A DNA stretch of 64,000 nucleotides from Flavonifractor sp. An82 (GCF_002159265.1 NZ_NFHG01000009.1:61430-125429), one strand, 5' to 3'; positions 17,042 through 25,293 are shown, counted from the stretch's first letter. Made by a program: numbers and translations. Notes: generated from the letters alone by a model not told the origin.

Positions 17042-17980
17042 TTATGGGCTCCGCCGGGGCTGGAGCGCTTTGGCAAAGCGGTACATCTCCTCCAGGGTGA
17101 TGGGGCCGGTCTCATAGCGGTAGTCCGGAATGCCGTAGTACATGGGGCAGTTTTTGTCCACCTTGTGGGGCAGGGGCGGCAGGAGATCCGGCCCCCAGGG
17201 GCCGTCCTCCTGCCAATAGAGCATATATTTCACGCAGATGGGAGAGCCAAGTGGACAGTCAGCGTCATGGAAGTCATAGAAGCGTTTCGTACTGCCCGGC
17301 CTGGGGTCCCGCAGAGGCCCATCCTTCCGGTGGTCGCCGTACTGGGCGTCATAGGCGGAAAACAGGGTTCTGGCCTCCTCGCCCTCCAGCAGACGAATCT
17401 CCCTGCCCCGCAGGTGGAACCCGGCCAGGATCTGCTCCGCCATAGTCCGCTTCGGGTCCCAGCGCTCATCCCCGTCCCCAAATACCACCACCAGATCCAG
17501 CTGATCGGTGACCTGCGCTGCCAGCAGGACCCAGTAGTCCAAAAGCTCATCGGGAAAGGGATTTTTGTCACTGTAGTACCCGTTGATCCCAATGTAGCCG
17601 TCAGGGTGGACCCAGCCGCAGCATACCATTTCCGGCTGAGGAAACCAGTCCAGATCATATCCCAGCAGCGACTGATACAGGGAAATGCGGTCCGGCCGCT
17701 GTTTCAGCAGGGCCTCCACATCCCAGGGCGTACGATTTCCCAGCTGAAACTGGACCGCGTCAAAATTGGTGGACCAGAGCAGGATCTCCAGGGCGGTCTC
17801 CCGGTCTACCGGTTTGCCCCGTACGGCGTAGGCAGGGCGTCGGGGCAGATCGTCCAGACGACGCAGCGCAGACTCCGACCACTCCACCATAATCCGTTCC
17901 CCCACGGAGGGGAATTGCTCATCCAGCCTGTAACTCAGCTTGCGGTAAAAGTCGCAGTAGGAACCGCGGTGTCTCATCAT
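17042..17980 (-). CDS. Hypothetical protein
   Basis: Soluble protein of 312 residues rich in aromatic and acidic residues, with no signal peptide or membrane helix. Segments such as DLVVVFGDGDERWDP and WVHPDGYIGINGYY do not match a family I recognise. The start at 17980 follows GGAGAGG. It is the last chromosomal gene before the split tRNA-Arg and could belong to an older integration at the same site, but its codon use resembles the chromosome. No function is proposed. Confidence 0.6.
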   Translation of the reverse strand: MMRHRGSYCDFYRKLSYRLDEQFPSVGERIMVEWSESALRRLDDLPRRPAYAVRGKPVDRETALEILLWSTNFDAVQFQLGNRTPWDVEALLKQRPDRISLYQSLLGYDLDWFPQPEMVCCGWVHPDGYIGINGYYSDKNPFPDELLDYWVLLAAQVTDQLDLVVVFGDGDERWDPKRTMAEQILAGFHLRGREIRLLEGEEARTLFSAYDAQYGDHRKDGPLRDPRPGSTKRFYDFHDADCPLGSPICVKYMLYWQEDGPWGPDLLPPLPHKVDKNCPMYYGIPDYRYETGPITLEEMYRFAKALQPRRSP

Positions 17981-18047
17981 GTTCCTCTCCTTTCTTTTGG
18001 CAGTTCCAGCATACACCTCTTTCCGCTGCAAATTTTATCAGCAGGCA

Positions 18048-18089
18048 ATAAAAAGCCGCAGCAGTTCTTTTGAAACTGCTGCGGCTTTT
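18048..18089 (-). terminator. Terminator of the displaced tRNA-Arg 3' half
   Basis: AACTGCTGCGGCTTTT pairs with AAAAGCCGCAGCAGTT (16 bp), followed leftward by UUUUU. It abuts the encoded CCA of the tRNA 3' half, as expected for the original tRNA gene's terminator. Confidence 0.85.
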
Positions 18090-18133
18090 GGCACGCCTGA
18101 GGGGATTCGAACCTCCGACCTACCGCTTAGGAG
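18089..18133 (-). tRNA. Displaced 3' half of the split tRNA-Arg(CCT) (attL)
   Basis: Leftward sequence CTCCTAA-GCGGT (anticodon loop and 3' stem), variable loop, T arm with GTTCGAATC, acceptor strand CAGGCGT, then GCCA. Its missing 5' half is at 41878-41916: ACCGC there pairs with GCGGT here, and GCGCCTG pairs with CAGGCGT. The two were one gene before insertion. The shared core is TTAGGAG on the plus strand (18127-18133 and 41878-41884), the anticodon-loop sequence. Confidence 0.88.
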
Positions 18134-18270
18134 TACGGCGTACCATTTCGTAAATTGTTCATATCATATCTTCCCGTGTTGTTTCTTCGCAAATTGTGCT
18201 GCCTGGAGGCAGGTCAATTTGCACAAATTCCCCTGAAATATGCTGCCTTACAACGGCTTTTCAAATGTCG

Positions 18271-18342
18271 TATTAGCAAGGTATTAGCAGGAACCCCTTG
18301 TGACAGAGGGCTTCCAGGGGCCATTTCAAAATCATATTAGCA
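18271..18342 (+). repeat. Candidate integrase arm-type sites, left end
   Basis: Three copies of TATTAGCA(AGG) at 18271, 18282 and 18335, just before the left excisionase. Related CATTAGCA copies at 41307 and 41328 lie between the integrase gene and the right attachment region. Confidence 0.5.
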
Positions 18343-18356
18343 AGGGAGATAGTTTT

Positions 18357-18560
18357 ATGAGCACCAACGAAAAAGGGACGCCCCAAAGCAGAACATACAC
18401 TGTGAATGACATCGCAGCCATTCTCGGTATCGGCCGCGCTTCGGCCTATAAACTTGCCAACTCCGGATTGTTCAAGACGATCCGCATCGGCAACATGATC
18501 CGCATCTCCAGGAAATCCTTTGAGGATTGGCTGAAGATGGAGGAAATGATAGAAGAATAG
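18357..18560 (+). CDS. Excisionase-type helix-turn-helix protein (left copy)
   Basis: Sixty-seven residues of the MerR-like excisionase/DNA-binding family (YTVNDIAAILGIGRASAYKLANSG, then IRISRKSFEDWL). It probably bends element-end DNA with the integrase during excision. The ATG at 18357 follows AAGGGAG. A paralogue with the same motif order lies at 39647-39859 beside the integrase. The left copy may be a survivor of an earlier element or a regulator. Confidence 0.85.
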   Translation: MSTNEKGTPQSRTYTVNDIAAILGIGRASAYKLANSGLFKTIRIGNMIRISRKSFEDWLKMEEMIEE

Positions 18561-18590
18561 ACTTAGGTGGATTTTTTTATAGCGTAAGGT

Positions 18591-18631
18591 AAAAAACAGG
18601 GCCCCATAACTATTGGGGCCCTGCTTTTTTT
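18591..18631. terminator. Bidirectional terminator
   Basis: AGGGCCCCA-TAACTAT-TGGGGCCCT flanked by A6 and T7. It serves the left excisionase (rightward) and the AT-rich cargo gene (leftward). Confidence 0.88.
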
Positions 18632-19589
18632 AAACTGCCAACTCGTCGCGTCCGTAGAGTAGCTTATCCAGCTCGTAATCGCTCATTATCTGGGGGCAAC
18701 TACGATATGAAAACCTGTGATCGGTGTGAAATTCGTCGACCATTCTAGGATAGCGGTGCCCCATTTCAAGCAAATATGCTTTTTCAGGAGTCCCCTTCAT
18801 TTCAAAGGCTTGAATCTCCTTTTTGGCGGGGGGCTTCCAAGTTTCTACCCCATTCTTGTCGACCTTGCGGTGGCACAGATCGCTTCTAATGTCGAGATGC
18901 TCTTGCTGTCGATAGCGCAGGGCATATTTCTGGAGAAGTTCTCCCGGAGATGACAACATGCTCCTACCAACAAAGCATTTTGGAACAAGCAACGTTTGAT
19001 AGCTTCCTGAACTAATTTTGGGGAAATCTCTTCTTTCCCATTGGTGAGTTGTAGAATTCCACATACAGGAAACGGCAGTAGCTTCACCCGCATTTGAGAT
19101 GCCCCAATACTCGTACTGTTCGAGGGTATAGTCAATCAGAACCGCCCGGATAATGTTGGTTGTCAGGTCTGAAAGGCGGTCATAACCAAAGTTTGGAGTC
19201 CACAGATGAAGATCACCAAGTTGGGTAATTAGCCCTTTGTCAAAGAGATGCTCTCTTATCATCTCTTCAACAATCGGCATTAGGATTTCGGGAGATGTAC
19301 CCCGTCCTTGCGAACGGGAAGCAGAAAGACCTAGATGCGTTTCATTAGGTTCCCGTCCAAAAGACAGCATGTCGTACAAATGCTTCGAATTTCTCTCCGC
19401 CGCAACCTGGCAAAGTGTGGCGAAGAAATCATCTATGCAGTGAGATGCGGATGCTGAAATGGGATGGTTACTAAGTGCAATACGCTCAGGATCAACATAT
19501 AGACTAGTATCCGTTTCAAGGCGGATGTCTACAAAGTCGATGTCCTTATGCCCAGTAATAGGAAGACGGTGGAATGTAGAAAAATTCAT
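18630..19589 (-). CDS. Uncharacterised cargo protein, possible defence factor
   Basis: Soluble protein of 319 residues with much lower GC and different codon use from the chromosome. The N-terminal segment KDIDFVDIRLETDTSLYVDP and the region around residues 80-95 (PNETHLGLSASRSQGRG) look conserved-type, rich in charged and small residues, but I cannot name the family. No Walker motif, HNH or clear nuclease motif was identified. The start follows AAGGAG. It lies between the left excisionase and a small-RNA/repressor unit transcribed the other way, a typical accessory-cargo position. A defence role is inference from location only. Confidence 0.6.
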   Translation of the reverse strand: MNFSTFHRLPITGHKDIDFVDIRLETDTSLYVDPERIALSNHPISASASHCIDDFFATLCQVAAERNSKHLYDMLSFGREPNETHLGLSASRSQGRGTSPEILMPIVEEMIREHLFDKGLITQLGDLHLWTPNFGYDRLSDLTTNIIRAVLIDYTLEQYEYWGISNAGEATAVSCMWNSTTHQWERRDFPKISSGSYQTLLVPKCFVGRSMLSSPGELLQKYALRYRQQEHLDIRSDLCHRKVDKNGVETWKPPAKKEIQAFEMKGTPEKAYLLEMGHRYPRMVDEFHTDHRFSYRSCPQIMSDYELDKLLYGRDELAV

Positions 19590-19643
19590 GTGTATTCTCC
19601 TTAAAAACTAAAATTTTTTTGGCCATCTCTGTTAGCCCCTTTC

Positions 19644-19672
19644 TTGATTTTTAAGGAGGAATCCTGTATAAT
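19644..19672 (+). promoter_or_regulatory. Strong promoter of the 19.7-kb small RNA
   Basis: TTGATT (19644-19649), 17-base spacer, TATAAT (19667-19672). Confidence 0.8.
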
Positions 19673-19678
19673 AAATTG

Positions 19679-19804
19679 GCTGTTGCGATACAGGACACCT
19701 CCGAGCATAAGATGTGTGCTACCACATACTCATGCTTGTAAACCGCCGGTGGTATCGCTTAAGGGTTTCTCTGAATTTGTCGGAATTCAGAGAGGCCCTT
19801 TTTT
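19679..19804 (+). ncRNA. Predicted stand-alone small structured RNA
   Basis: A near-consensus promoter and a terminator bracket about 126 bases with no ribosome site or useful frame. Stems visible: GCAT/ATGC enclosing ATGTG/CACAT around 19705-19735, a short ACC/GGT hairpin, then the terminator. The downstream XRE gene has its own promoter, so this is not simply its leader. A GGTGGTATCGC stretch resembles the T-box core but no stem I is evident. Function unknown. Confidence 0.6.
19761..19804 (+). terminator. Terminator of the 19.7-kb small RNA
   Basis: AAGGG (19761-19765) pairs with CCCTT (19796-19800), enclosing CTCTGAATT/AATTCAGAG, followed by six U residues. Confidence 0.88.
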
Positions 19805-19932
19805 ATTCCACCGTGACTGCCTTCTGCATTGGAATCACTCCCCCCTTGACTTTGATGCTGTGGATAACATTTCCACGCTGAGCATTATACCACAACGTGG
19901 CCGTAAGTGCAAGAGGATACGACATAAAAATC

Positions 19933-19998
19933 GGAAAATATTTTCCTATTAATTATTTGAGGAAAAATATTGCGCCTTTTTAAGCTGCGTGGTAGAAT
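19933..19998 (+). promoter_or_regulatory. Promoter and operator-like palindrome of the XRE gene
   Basis: A perfect palindrome GGAAAATATTTTCC (19933-19946) and a half-like copy GGAAAAATAT (19961-19970) lie before TTGCGC (19970-19975), 17 bases, TAGAAT (19993-19998). This suits autoregulation by the XRE protein. Confidence 0.6.
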
Positions 19999-20022
19999 GT
20001 GATAGATGAGGAGGATAAGCCT

Positions 20023-21081
20023 ATGCCTAAGATAATATTTACACCAGAGTTATCCGCTACAATTAAAGCTCTGCGTATTGAAAATAATGTACCAGCTAAA
20101 ACCGTTGCAGAGGCAATCGGCCATAGCCCATCGTATGTATCCAAGTTAGAGAGTTACGGGATAAAATCTCTGGAGCAAGAGGAGTTTGATAAGCTGTTAG
20201 AAGTCATTATGCAAAACAGCAGTAATATAAACGAGCGTAGAGAGCAGTTATTGTCCCTGTGTTCCATCAGGTATTCAAAAGATGAACTTGCAGAGCAACT
20301 ATGGTTCCTAAATCTAGATACAGTTGTGCGACAGTTGCCTATTCCAAATACATTAATTGAAGAAATAAACGCATTACTGCATCAAAATAACATATCAATT
20401 TCTAGTTTGGTAACTCGCATTAATAAGAATGAAGAGTTGAATTTTGACAATTTAAAAAGTCGCAATGTTCCTGTTAATGAATGGTTTGAAACAAAGAATG
20501 ATCCTGAAGCAAGATATTCAATAAAAATGGATTTGCGTGAACACCAAGTAGAGCAAATCCTCGCTGGAGAAAAAGCATCTTGCAATTATGTGACTATGTT
20601 AGCAATCGTTCATTATGCTTTAAAAATGATTCAACACGAAGATGACTATATTTGGACACCAGATGAGCTCCGCAACAATTGGCAAGAGACTTATGAGCTG
20701 CTAGATAAACATAGATTTTTTTCTATGGAGCGAAAAGCTATATTACGGTCTAAAGCACATTCAAAAATTGAAGAAGAAAATCTGCTGAGTGAATTCGACC
20801 TTAAGAATCAGGAAATTATAAATGCTATTTTAAAATATTTAAAAATAGCTACAGAATTAAATGTTATCAAAACCAATAAAGTGTTAGAGCAATTTGTTCA
20901 GAATCTGGAATGGGACTTTAACTTTATGCTTCAGTTATCCAGCATAAAGTTTGATTCAATCGGTGAATGTAGTTTTTCCAATAAGAACGAATTGTTAAAA
21001 GAAATATCTGCTGTAGTAAAAAAGTATCGGGAAATGCCAGAAGATTTAAAAAAAGCCGAAAACTATGAGTTTGATATATAG
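20023..21081 (+). CDS. XRE-family regulator with long uncharacterised C-terminus
   Basis: Protein of 352 residues. A helix-turn-helix lies at about residues 8-45 (IKALRIENNVPAKTVAEAIGHSPSYVSKLE). The remaining 300 residues are charged, helical-looking and of unknown family, with no membrane segment. Strongly AT-rich codons match the neighbouring cargo gene and differ from the chromosome. The start at 20023 follows AGGAGG; an upstream ATG at 19999 lies in the promoter. It probably regulates itself, the small RNA or the 18630-19589 gene, and may have a second role through its large C-terminus. Confidence 0.75.
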   Translation: MPKIIFTPELSATIKALRIENNVPAKTVAEAIGHSPSYVSKLESYGIKSLEQEEFDKLLEVIMQNSSNINERREQLLSLCSIRYSKDELAEQLWFLNLDTVVRQLPIPNTLIEEINALLHQNNISISSLVTRINKNEELNFDNLKSRNVPVNEWFETKNDPEARYSIKMDLREHQVEQILAGEKASCNYVTMLAIVHYALKMIQHEDDYIWTPDELRNNWQETYELLDKHRFFSMERKAILRSKAHSKIEEENLLSEFDLKNQEIINAILKYLKIATELNVIKTNKVLEQFVQNLEWDFNFMLQLSSIKFDSIGECSFSNKNELLKEISAVVKKYREMPEDLKKAENYEFDI

Positions 21082-21163
21082 GTCTATTGCATTTTGAGCA
21101 AAGTATATTAATACCAATAAGAAACAAAATATCTCGTGCAATTAATTATTTCCCTAATTCAAT

Positions 21164-21197
21164 AAAAAGCCATAGGAATTAACCTATGGCTTTTTTT
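21164..21197 (+). terminator. Terminator of the XRE gene
   Basis: AAAAAGCCATAGG (21164-21176) pairs with CCTATGGCTTTTT (21183-21195), then U residues. Confidence 0.88.
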
Positions 21198-21403
21198 GTG
21201 CCCCAATTTCCTGTAATTCTATTATACAGTATCCGACATATTCAAAACGGCATCGAAAGGGGGCAAAAAATCCATATTTTTTAACCTAAATCAGCCAGGA
21301 GGCCACCGCCCATAGGTTTTCCCCTCTGGGGTATCCGGGGGCATAGAGGCTGTTTTTCCCCGAAAATGAACACTTTTTCAAACCGCCGAAAGGAGGTGAT
21401 AAC
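21198..21403 (+). other. Non-coding region before the ICE transfer block
   Basis: About 200 bases with no gene. They contain AT tracts (CAAAAAATCC, ATTTTTTAACC) and GC-rich direct and inverted pieces (CCCCTCTGGGG, GGGGGCAT). This position in related elements can hold the transfer or replication origin, but I see no conserved nick site and make no claim. Confidence 0.3.
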
Positions 21404-22297
21404 ATGGCGGTATTTCGCATTGAGAAAACCCGCGACTACACGGTGATGTCCAACCACCATCTGCGCAACGCGGGGCTGTCCCTTAAATCCAAAGGGCTGC
21501 TCTCCATGATGCTGTCCTTGCCGGAGGACTGGAACTACACCACCAGGGGGCTGGCTAAAATTTGTAAGGAGGGCACGGACAGCATCGGATCAGCCCTGAA
21601 GGAGCTGGAGCGTGCCGGGTACATAGTCCGCAATCGGCTGCGGGACAGCAAGGGCAAAATCGTGGATGTGGAGTATGTCATCTACGAGACGCCCCATCCC
21701 CCGGACACGGGCCAGCCGTGTGAGGACGAGCCGGATAAGGCTTGTCCAGATACGGAAAACCCGGATATGGATAACCCGTGTCTGGAAAACCGGCCGCAAT
21801 TAAATAAAGAGAAAAGAAATCCTGAAAAACAAAATACTGATTCAACAAGTACGGAAGGATCAAATCCTATCCAATCAAGCCCCCAAGCCCCCGCAGGGGT
21901 CAAACGGACCGGACGGGACTGGATGCGGGAGCGAGAGAGTTATCGGGAGCTGATTTTGGAGAATATCGAGTATGACTATCTATGCCGGGATGACCGGCTG
22001 GATCGGGATATGCTGAACGAGCTGGTGGAGCTTATGGTGGACACCGTCTGTTCCCGCAGGGAGATGATCCGCATTGCCGGGGACGATTATCCGGCGGAGG
22101 TGGTCAAATCCCGGTTCCTGAAGCTGAACAGTTCCCACATCGAGTATGTGTTGGAACGTATGCGGGAGAACACCACCTATGTCCGCAACATCAAGAAATA
22201 TCTGCTGGCTACCCTGTATAATGCCCCGGCCACCATCGACAGCTACTATGCGTCCCTGGTGAACCACGACCTGTACGGCAGTGGAGAAAGGAGATGA
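21404..22297 (+). CDS. DUF6017-type winged-helix ICE protein
   Basis: Protein of 297 residues. The N-terminus (SLKSKGLLSMMLSLPEDWNY..., about residues 26-80) is a winged helix like plasmid replication initiators. A low-complexity linker full of repeated Pro/Asp/Asn follows (about 95-150). The C-terminal third (RDDRLDRDMLNELVELMVDTV) matches the conserved C-terminal domain of ICE proteins called DUF6017. It probably initiates element replication or regulates it. The ATG follows AAAGGAGGTG. It heads the transfer block, 6 bases before the PcfB gene. Confidence 0.8.
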   Translation: MAVFRIEKTRDYTVMSNHHLRNAGLSLKSKGLLSMMLSLPEDWNYTTRGLAKICKEGTDSIGSALKELERAGYIVRNRLRDSKGKIVDVEYVIYETPHPPDTGQPCEDEPDKACPDTENPDMDNPCLENRPQLNKEKRNPEKQNTDSTSTEGSNPIQSSPQAPAGVKRTGRDWMRERESYRELILENIEYDYLCRDDRLDRDMLNELVELMVDTVCSRREMIRIAGDDYPAEVVKSRFLKLNSSHIEYVLERMRENTTYVRNIKKYLLATLYNAPATIDSYYASLVNHDLYGSGERR

Positions 22298-22303
22298 TGA
22301 CTC

Positions 22304-22792
22304 ATGCAGGAAGAAGTCACCCAGCGCACTGTTGCCCTCTGTGTGGAGGCCACCAAGCTCTCCGCCGGGATGCTACAACAGGCCATGAAAAAAGTGCTGG
22401 ACGAGATGCAGAAAGGAGTGACCGGCCACAAGACCAAACTGCACCACGGCAAGCAGACCCTCCGGCAGCTTATGAAGCACAATACCGGCGTTTCCAACAT
22501 CGAAATCACCGACCAGAACATCCGGGCCTTTTCCGCCACCGCCAAGAAGTACGGCATTGACTTCGCGCTGAAAAAGGACACCAGCGGAGAGATACCCCGC
22601 TATCTGGTGTTCTTCAAGGGCCGGGATGCCGACGTCATTACGGCGGCCTTCCGGGAGTTCTCCGCAAAGAACCTGGAGAAAGAGCAAAAGCCCTCCATCC
22701 GCAAAGAGCTGGACCAGGCAAAGCAGCAGGCCAAAGCCCAGCACCGCCAGAGGGAGAAGGTCAAGACCAAAGACCGGGGTGTGGAATTATGA
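22304..22792 (+). CDS. PcfB-family protein (DUF3801)
   Basis: Protein of 162 residues. PcfB-family proteins are accessory relaxosome or coupling factors in Gram-positive conjugation. The core (VSNIEITDQNIRAFSATAKKYGIDFALKKD, with YLVFFKGRDADVITAAF) is typical. The C-terminal tail is basic and charged. It overlaps the start of the VirD4 gene by four bases (ATGA), so translation is coupled. Assignment rests on motif and gene order. Confidence 0.85.
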   Translation: MQEEVTQRTVALCVEATKLSAGMLQQAMKKVLDEMQKGVTGHKTKLHHGKQTLRQLMKHNTGVSNIEITDQNIRAFSATAKKYGIDFALKKDTSGEIPRYLVFFKGRDADVITAAFREFSAKNLEKEQKPSIRKELDQAKQQAKAQHRQREKVKTKDRGVEL

Positions 22793-23325
22793 CCGACACC
22801 TGGAAAAAGATTCTCATCCTCAACCTCCCGTATCTGCTGTTTGTCTATCTCTTTGATAAACTCTGCCAGGCGGTGCGCCTCGCGCCCGGCCTTGACGCCT
22901 CTGAAAAGTTCCTGCATCTAAGCCAGGGCTTTACGGAGGCGTTTTCTTCTGGGCTGCCCAGCCTGCATCCGCTGGACCTGTTGGCAGGTATCGTCGGGGC
23001 GGTCATTGTCCGGCTGGCGGTGTACGCCAAAGGGAAAAACGCCCGCAAATACCGCAAGGGCATCGAGTACGGGAGCGCCCGATGGGGCACTGCGGCCGAT
23101 ATTGCCCCCTATGTCGATCCGGTCCCCGACTGGAACATCCCGCTGACCCAGACGGAAAAGCTCACCATGTCCAGCCGCCCCAAAAATCCCAAGTACGCCC
23201 GGAACAAAAACATCCTGGTCATCGGCGGCAGCGGCAGTGGCAAGACCCGGTTCTTCGTCAAGCCCTCCCTCATGCAGATGCACAGCAGCTATGTGGTCAC
23301 CGATCCCAATGGTAATTTACAATAA
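22789..23325 (+). pseudogene. VirD4/TraG coupling protein, truncated after Walker A
   Basis: Start and first 178 codons of a T4SS coupling ATPase: two N-terminal membrane segments, the YGSARWGT segment, and Walker A GGSGSGKT near residue 150. The usual continuation (VVTDPKG...) breaks at VVTDPNGNLQ-stop, where sequence changes to transposon-derived DNA near 23316. Full-length relatives are roughly three times longer and need the C-terminal ATPase half, so this product cannot work as a DNA pump. The rest of the gene is absent from the window. Confidence 0.88.
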
Positions 23326-23368
23326 GGATAAAGGGAGCGCGCACCCTCAAGAAAGGAGGTTACACCCC

Positions 23369-23866
23369 ATGAAGAAACAGCCGGACAAGGGAAAAATCAC
23401 AGCCCTGTACGAGCGTCTTTCCCATGACGATGAGCGAGCCGGGGAAAGCGTGTCGATAGAAAACCAAAAGCGCATTTTGGAGGACTACGCCCAAAAGAAC
23501 GGCTTTACGAATATCCGGCACTTCACCGATGACGGAGTGCGGGGAACGACTTTCAAGCGTCCGGGGCTGGACGCTACCCCGAAGCCCCATATCGGCCACT
23601 ATGGGCGGCTGCGGAAAGCCTATCTGGAACAATACCGCCACCGTCTTTATACCGCCCTTGTTGCCAGCGAGAAGCTATATCCCCACCTTGCGGAAACAGA
23701 CCGGGCGGCGCGGGATATGCTGGACTACCTCATGCCCCGCCTTGCCAGAGAAGCAGGAGCCACCGAAGCCCTCAAAGCCGCCGACCCGATGAAATGGGTA
23801 GGTTTGATGAACAACTGCAAGGCGAGAGCCGAGGAAATCGTAATGCATGAGTTAATCTATGTTTAA
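23369..23866 (+). pseudogene. Chimeric frame: serine recombinase N-terminus fused to TnpV
   Basis: Codons 1 to about 69 are the start of a large serine recombinase (ITALYERLSHDDE, catalytic serine S18; then DDGVRGTTFKRPGLDA). At about 23575 the frame passes without a stop into a TnpV-type sequence (HIGHYGRLRKAYLEQYRHRLYTALVASEKLY...). The rest of the recombinase, including its DNA-binding part, is missing. An internal deletion joining two transposon genes in frame is the simplest explanation. AAAGGAGG precedes the ATG at 23369. The chimera may be translated, but recombinase activity is not expected. Confidence 0.8.
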
Positions 23867-24037
23867 CGGTCAAGAGCCGGAAAAAACAGAAATCTTGCGA
23901 TAACAGCCGCCCCGACGAACCATTCCCCGTCCGGGCGGTTTTTATCGTCAAAAACGCCGTTTTCTCCAAGTCAAGAGCCGGAGAAAACACCCGAAAAATG
24001 CCCCTATTGCGTAACAGGGGCGCAGAAAGGAGCTTGC
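23867..24037 (+). other. Intergenic transposon spacer with direct repeat
   Basis: Contains CAAGAGCCGGAAAAAAC and CAAGAGCCGGAGAAAAC about 100 bases apart, and a hairpin CCGCCC...GGGCGG followed by TTTTT that could terminate the chimeric gene. Confidence 0.5.
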
Positions 24038-24334
24038 ATGAGAACAGGGATTACCAAGCAGGAAAAGACCACCGATATTTGGTTTGACGAGAAAGACCCC
24101 CTTATCCATATCCGCACCCACAACACCGCCTTAAAGAAGCGTCTGCTTGCATACAGCCGCCGTTATCCGGCAATCTGCCAGCAGACGGACGCAGACCCGG
24201 AAACGGGCTGCATGGAGTTTGATATTGAGAAAGGACGCTTCTCTTTCCGCCTGACCGCCCCATACAGCGAGGAACGGCGGAGAGCAGCGCGGCAATATGC
24301 CAAAGAGAACAACGCCGCCGACAGGCTGAAATGA
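24038..24334 (+). CDS. Small transposon-associated protein, unknown function
   Basis: Soluble, charged protein of 98 residues (KTTDIWFDEKDPLIHIRTHNTALKKR at the start; RFSFRLTAPYSEERRRAARQYAKEN at the end). It follows TnpV and precedes the resistance gene, and I recognise it only as the type of small gene carried by clostridial resistance transposons. AAAGGAG precedes the ATG. No motif suggests a mechanism. Confidence 0.6.
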   Translation: MRTGITKQEKTTDIWFDEKDPLIHIRTHNTALKKRLLAYSRRYPAICQQTDADPETGCMEFDIEKGRFSFRLTAPYSEERRRAARQYAKENNAADRLK

Positions 24335-24489
24335 TGTAGATTTGTTCATACTCTTGTGATATACTTTAGTCAAGAAACAAAGCGACAAATCGGAATTTGA
24401 AAACTATCATCCTGAATTGCCGCTTCGTAAAGCAGCCGAAAATCTTGGGGTATCTTTAAATACTGTAGAAAAGAGGAAGGAAATAATAA

Positions 24490-25284
24490 ATGGCTAAAAT
24501 GAGAATATCACCGGAATTGAAAAAACTGATCGAAAAATACCGCTGCGTAAAAGATACGGAAGGAATGTCTCCTGCTAAGGTATATAAGCTGGTGGGAGAA
24601 AATGAAAACCTATATTTAAAAATGACGGACAGCCGGTATAAAGGGACCACCTATGATGTGGAACGGGAAAAGGACATGATGCTATGGCTGGAAGGAAAGC
24701 TGCCTGTTCCAAAGGTCCTGCACTTTGAACGGCATGATGGCTGGAGCAATCTGCTCATGAGTGAGGCCGATGGCGTCCTTTGCTCGGAAGAGTATGAAGA
24801 TGAACAAAGCCCTGAAAAGATTATCGAGCTGTATGCGGAGTGCATCAGGCTCTTTCACTCCATCGACATATCGGATTGTCCCTATACGAATAGCTTAGAC
24901 AGCCGCTTAGCCGAATTGGATTACTTACTGAATAACGATCTGGCCGATGTGGATTGCGAAAACTGGGAAGAAGACACTCCATTTAAAGATCCGCGCGAGC
25001 TGTATGATTTTTTAAAGACGGAAAAGCCCGAAGAGGAACTTGTCTTTTCCCACGGCGACCTGGGAGACAGCAACATCTTTGTGAAAGATGGCAAAGTAAG
25101 TGGCTTTATTGATCTTGGGAGAAGCGGCAGGGCGGACAAGTGGTATGACATTGCCTTCTGCGTCCGGTCGATCAGGGAGGATATCGGGGAAGAACAGTAT
25201 GTCGAGCTATTTTTTGACTTACTGGGGATCAAGCCTGATTGGGAGAAAATAAAATATTATATTTTACTGGATGAATTGTTTTAG
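24490..25284 (+). CDS. aph(3')-IIIa: Aminoglycoside 3'-phosphotransferase APH(3')-IIIa
   Basis: Full-length 264-residue kinase that phosphorylates the 3'-hydroxyl (and 5'' in some substrates) of kanamycin, neomycin, amikacin and relatives using ATP. The catalytic loop HGDLGDSN (D190) and metal-binding D208 in FIDLGRSGRADKWYD are intact. The sequence, the upstream GAGGAAGGAAATAATAA and the downstream terminator match the widespread enterococcal/staphylococcal/campylobacter gene known to me. Low GC marks transfer. Nothing in the frame suggests inactivation, so kanamycin resistance is expected if it is expressed; neighbours sat4 and aadE of the usual cluster are absent. Confidence 0.97.
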   Translation: MAKMRISPELKKLIEKYRCVKDTEGMSPAKVYKLVGENENLYLKMTDSRYKGTTYDVEREKDMMLWLEGKLPVPKVLHFERHDGWSNLLMSEADGVLCSEEYEDEQSPEKIIELYAECIRLFHSIDISDCPYTNSLDSRLAELDYLLNNDLADVDCENWEEDTPFKDPRELYDFLKTEKPEEELVFSHGDLGDSNIFVKDGKVSGFIDLGRSGRADKWYDIAFCVRSIREDIGEEQYVELFFDLLGIKPDWEKIKYYILLDELF

Positions 25285-25293
25285 TACCTAGAT

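Noticed and set aside
17042..17980. Cargo of the tRNA-Arg island
   Set aside because: It lies outside the left attachment core (18127-18133) and has chromosome-like codon use.
19679..19804. T-box riboswitch
   Set aside because: GGTGGTATCGC resembles the T-box core, but there is no stem I or specifier loop and no aminoacyl-tRNA synthetase or amino-acid gene downstream.
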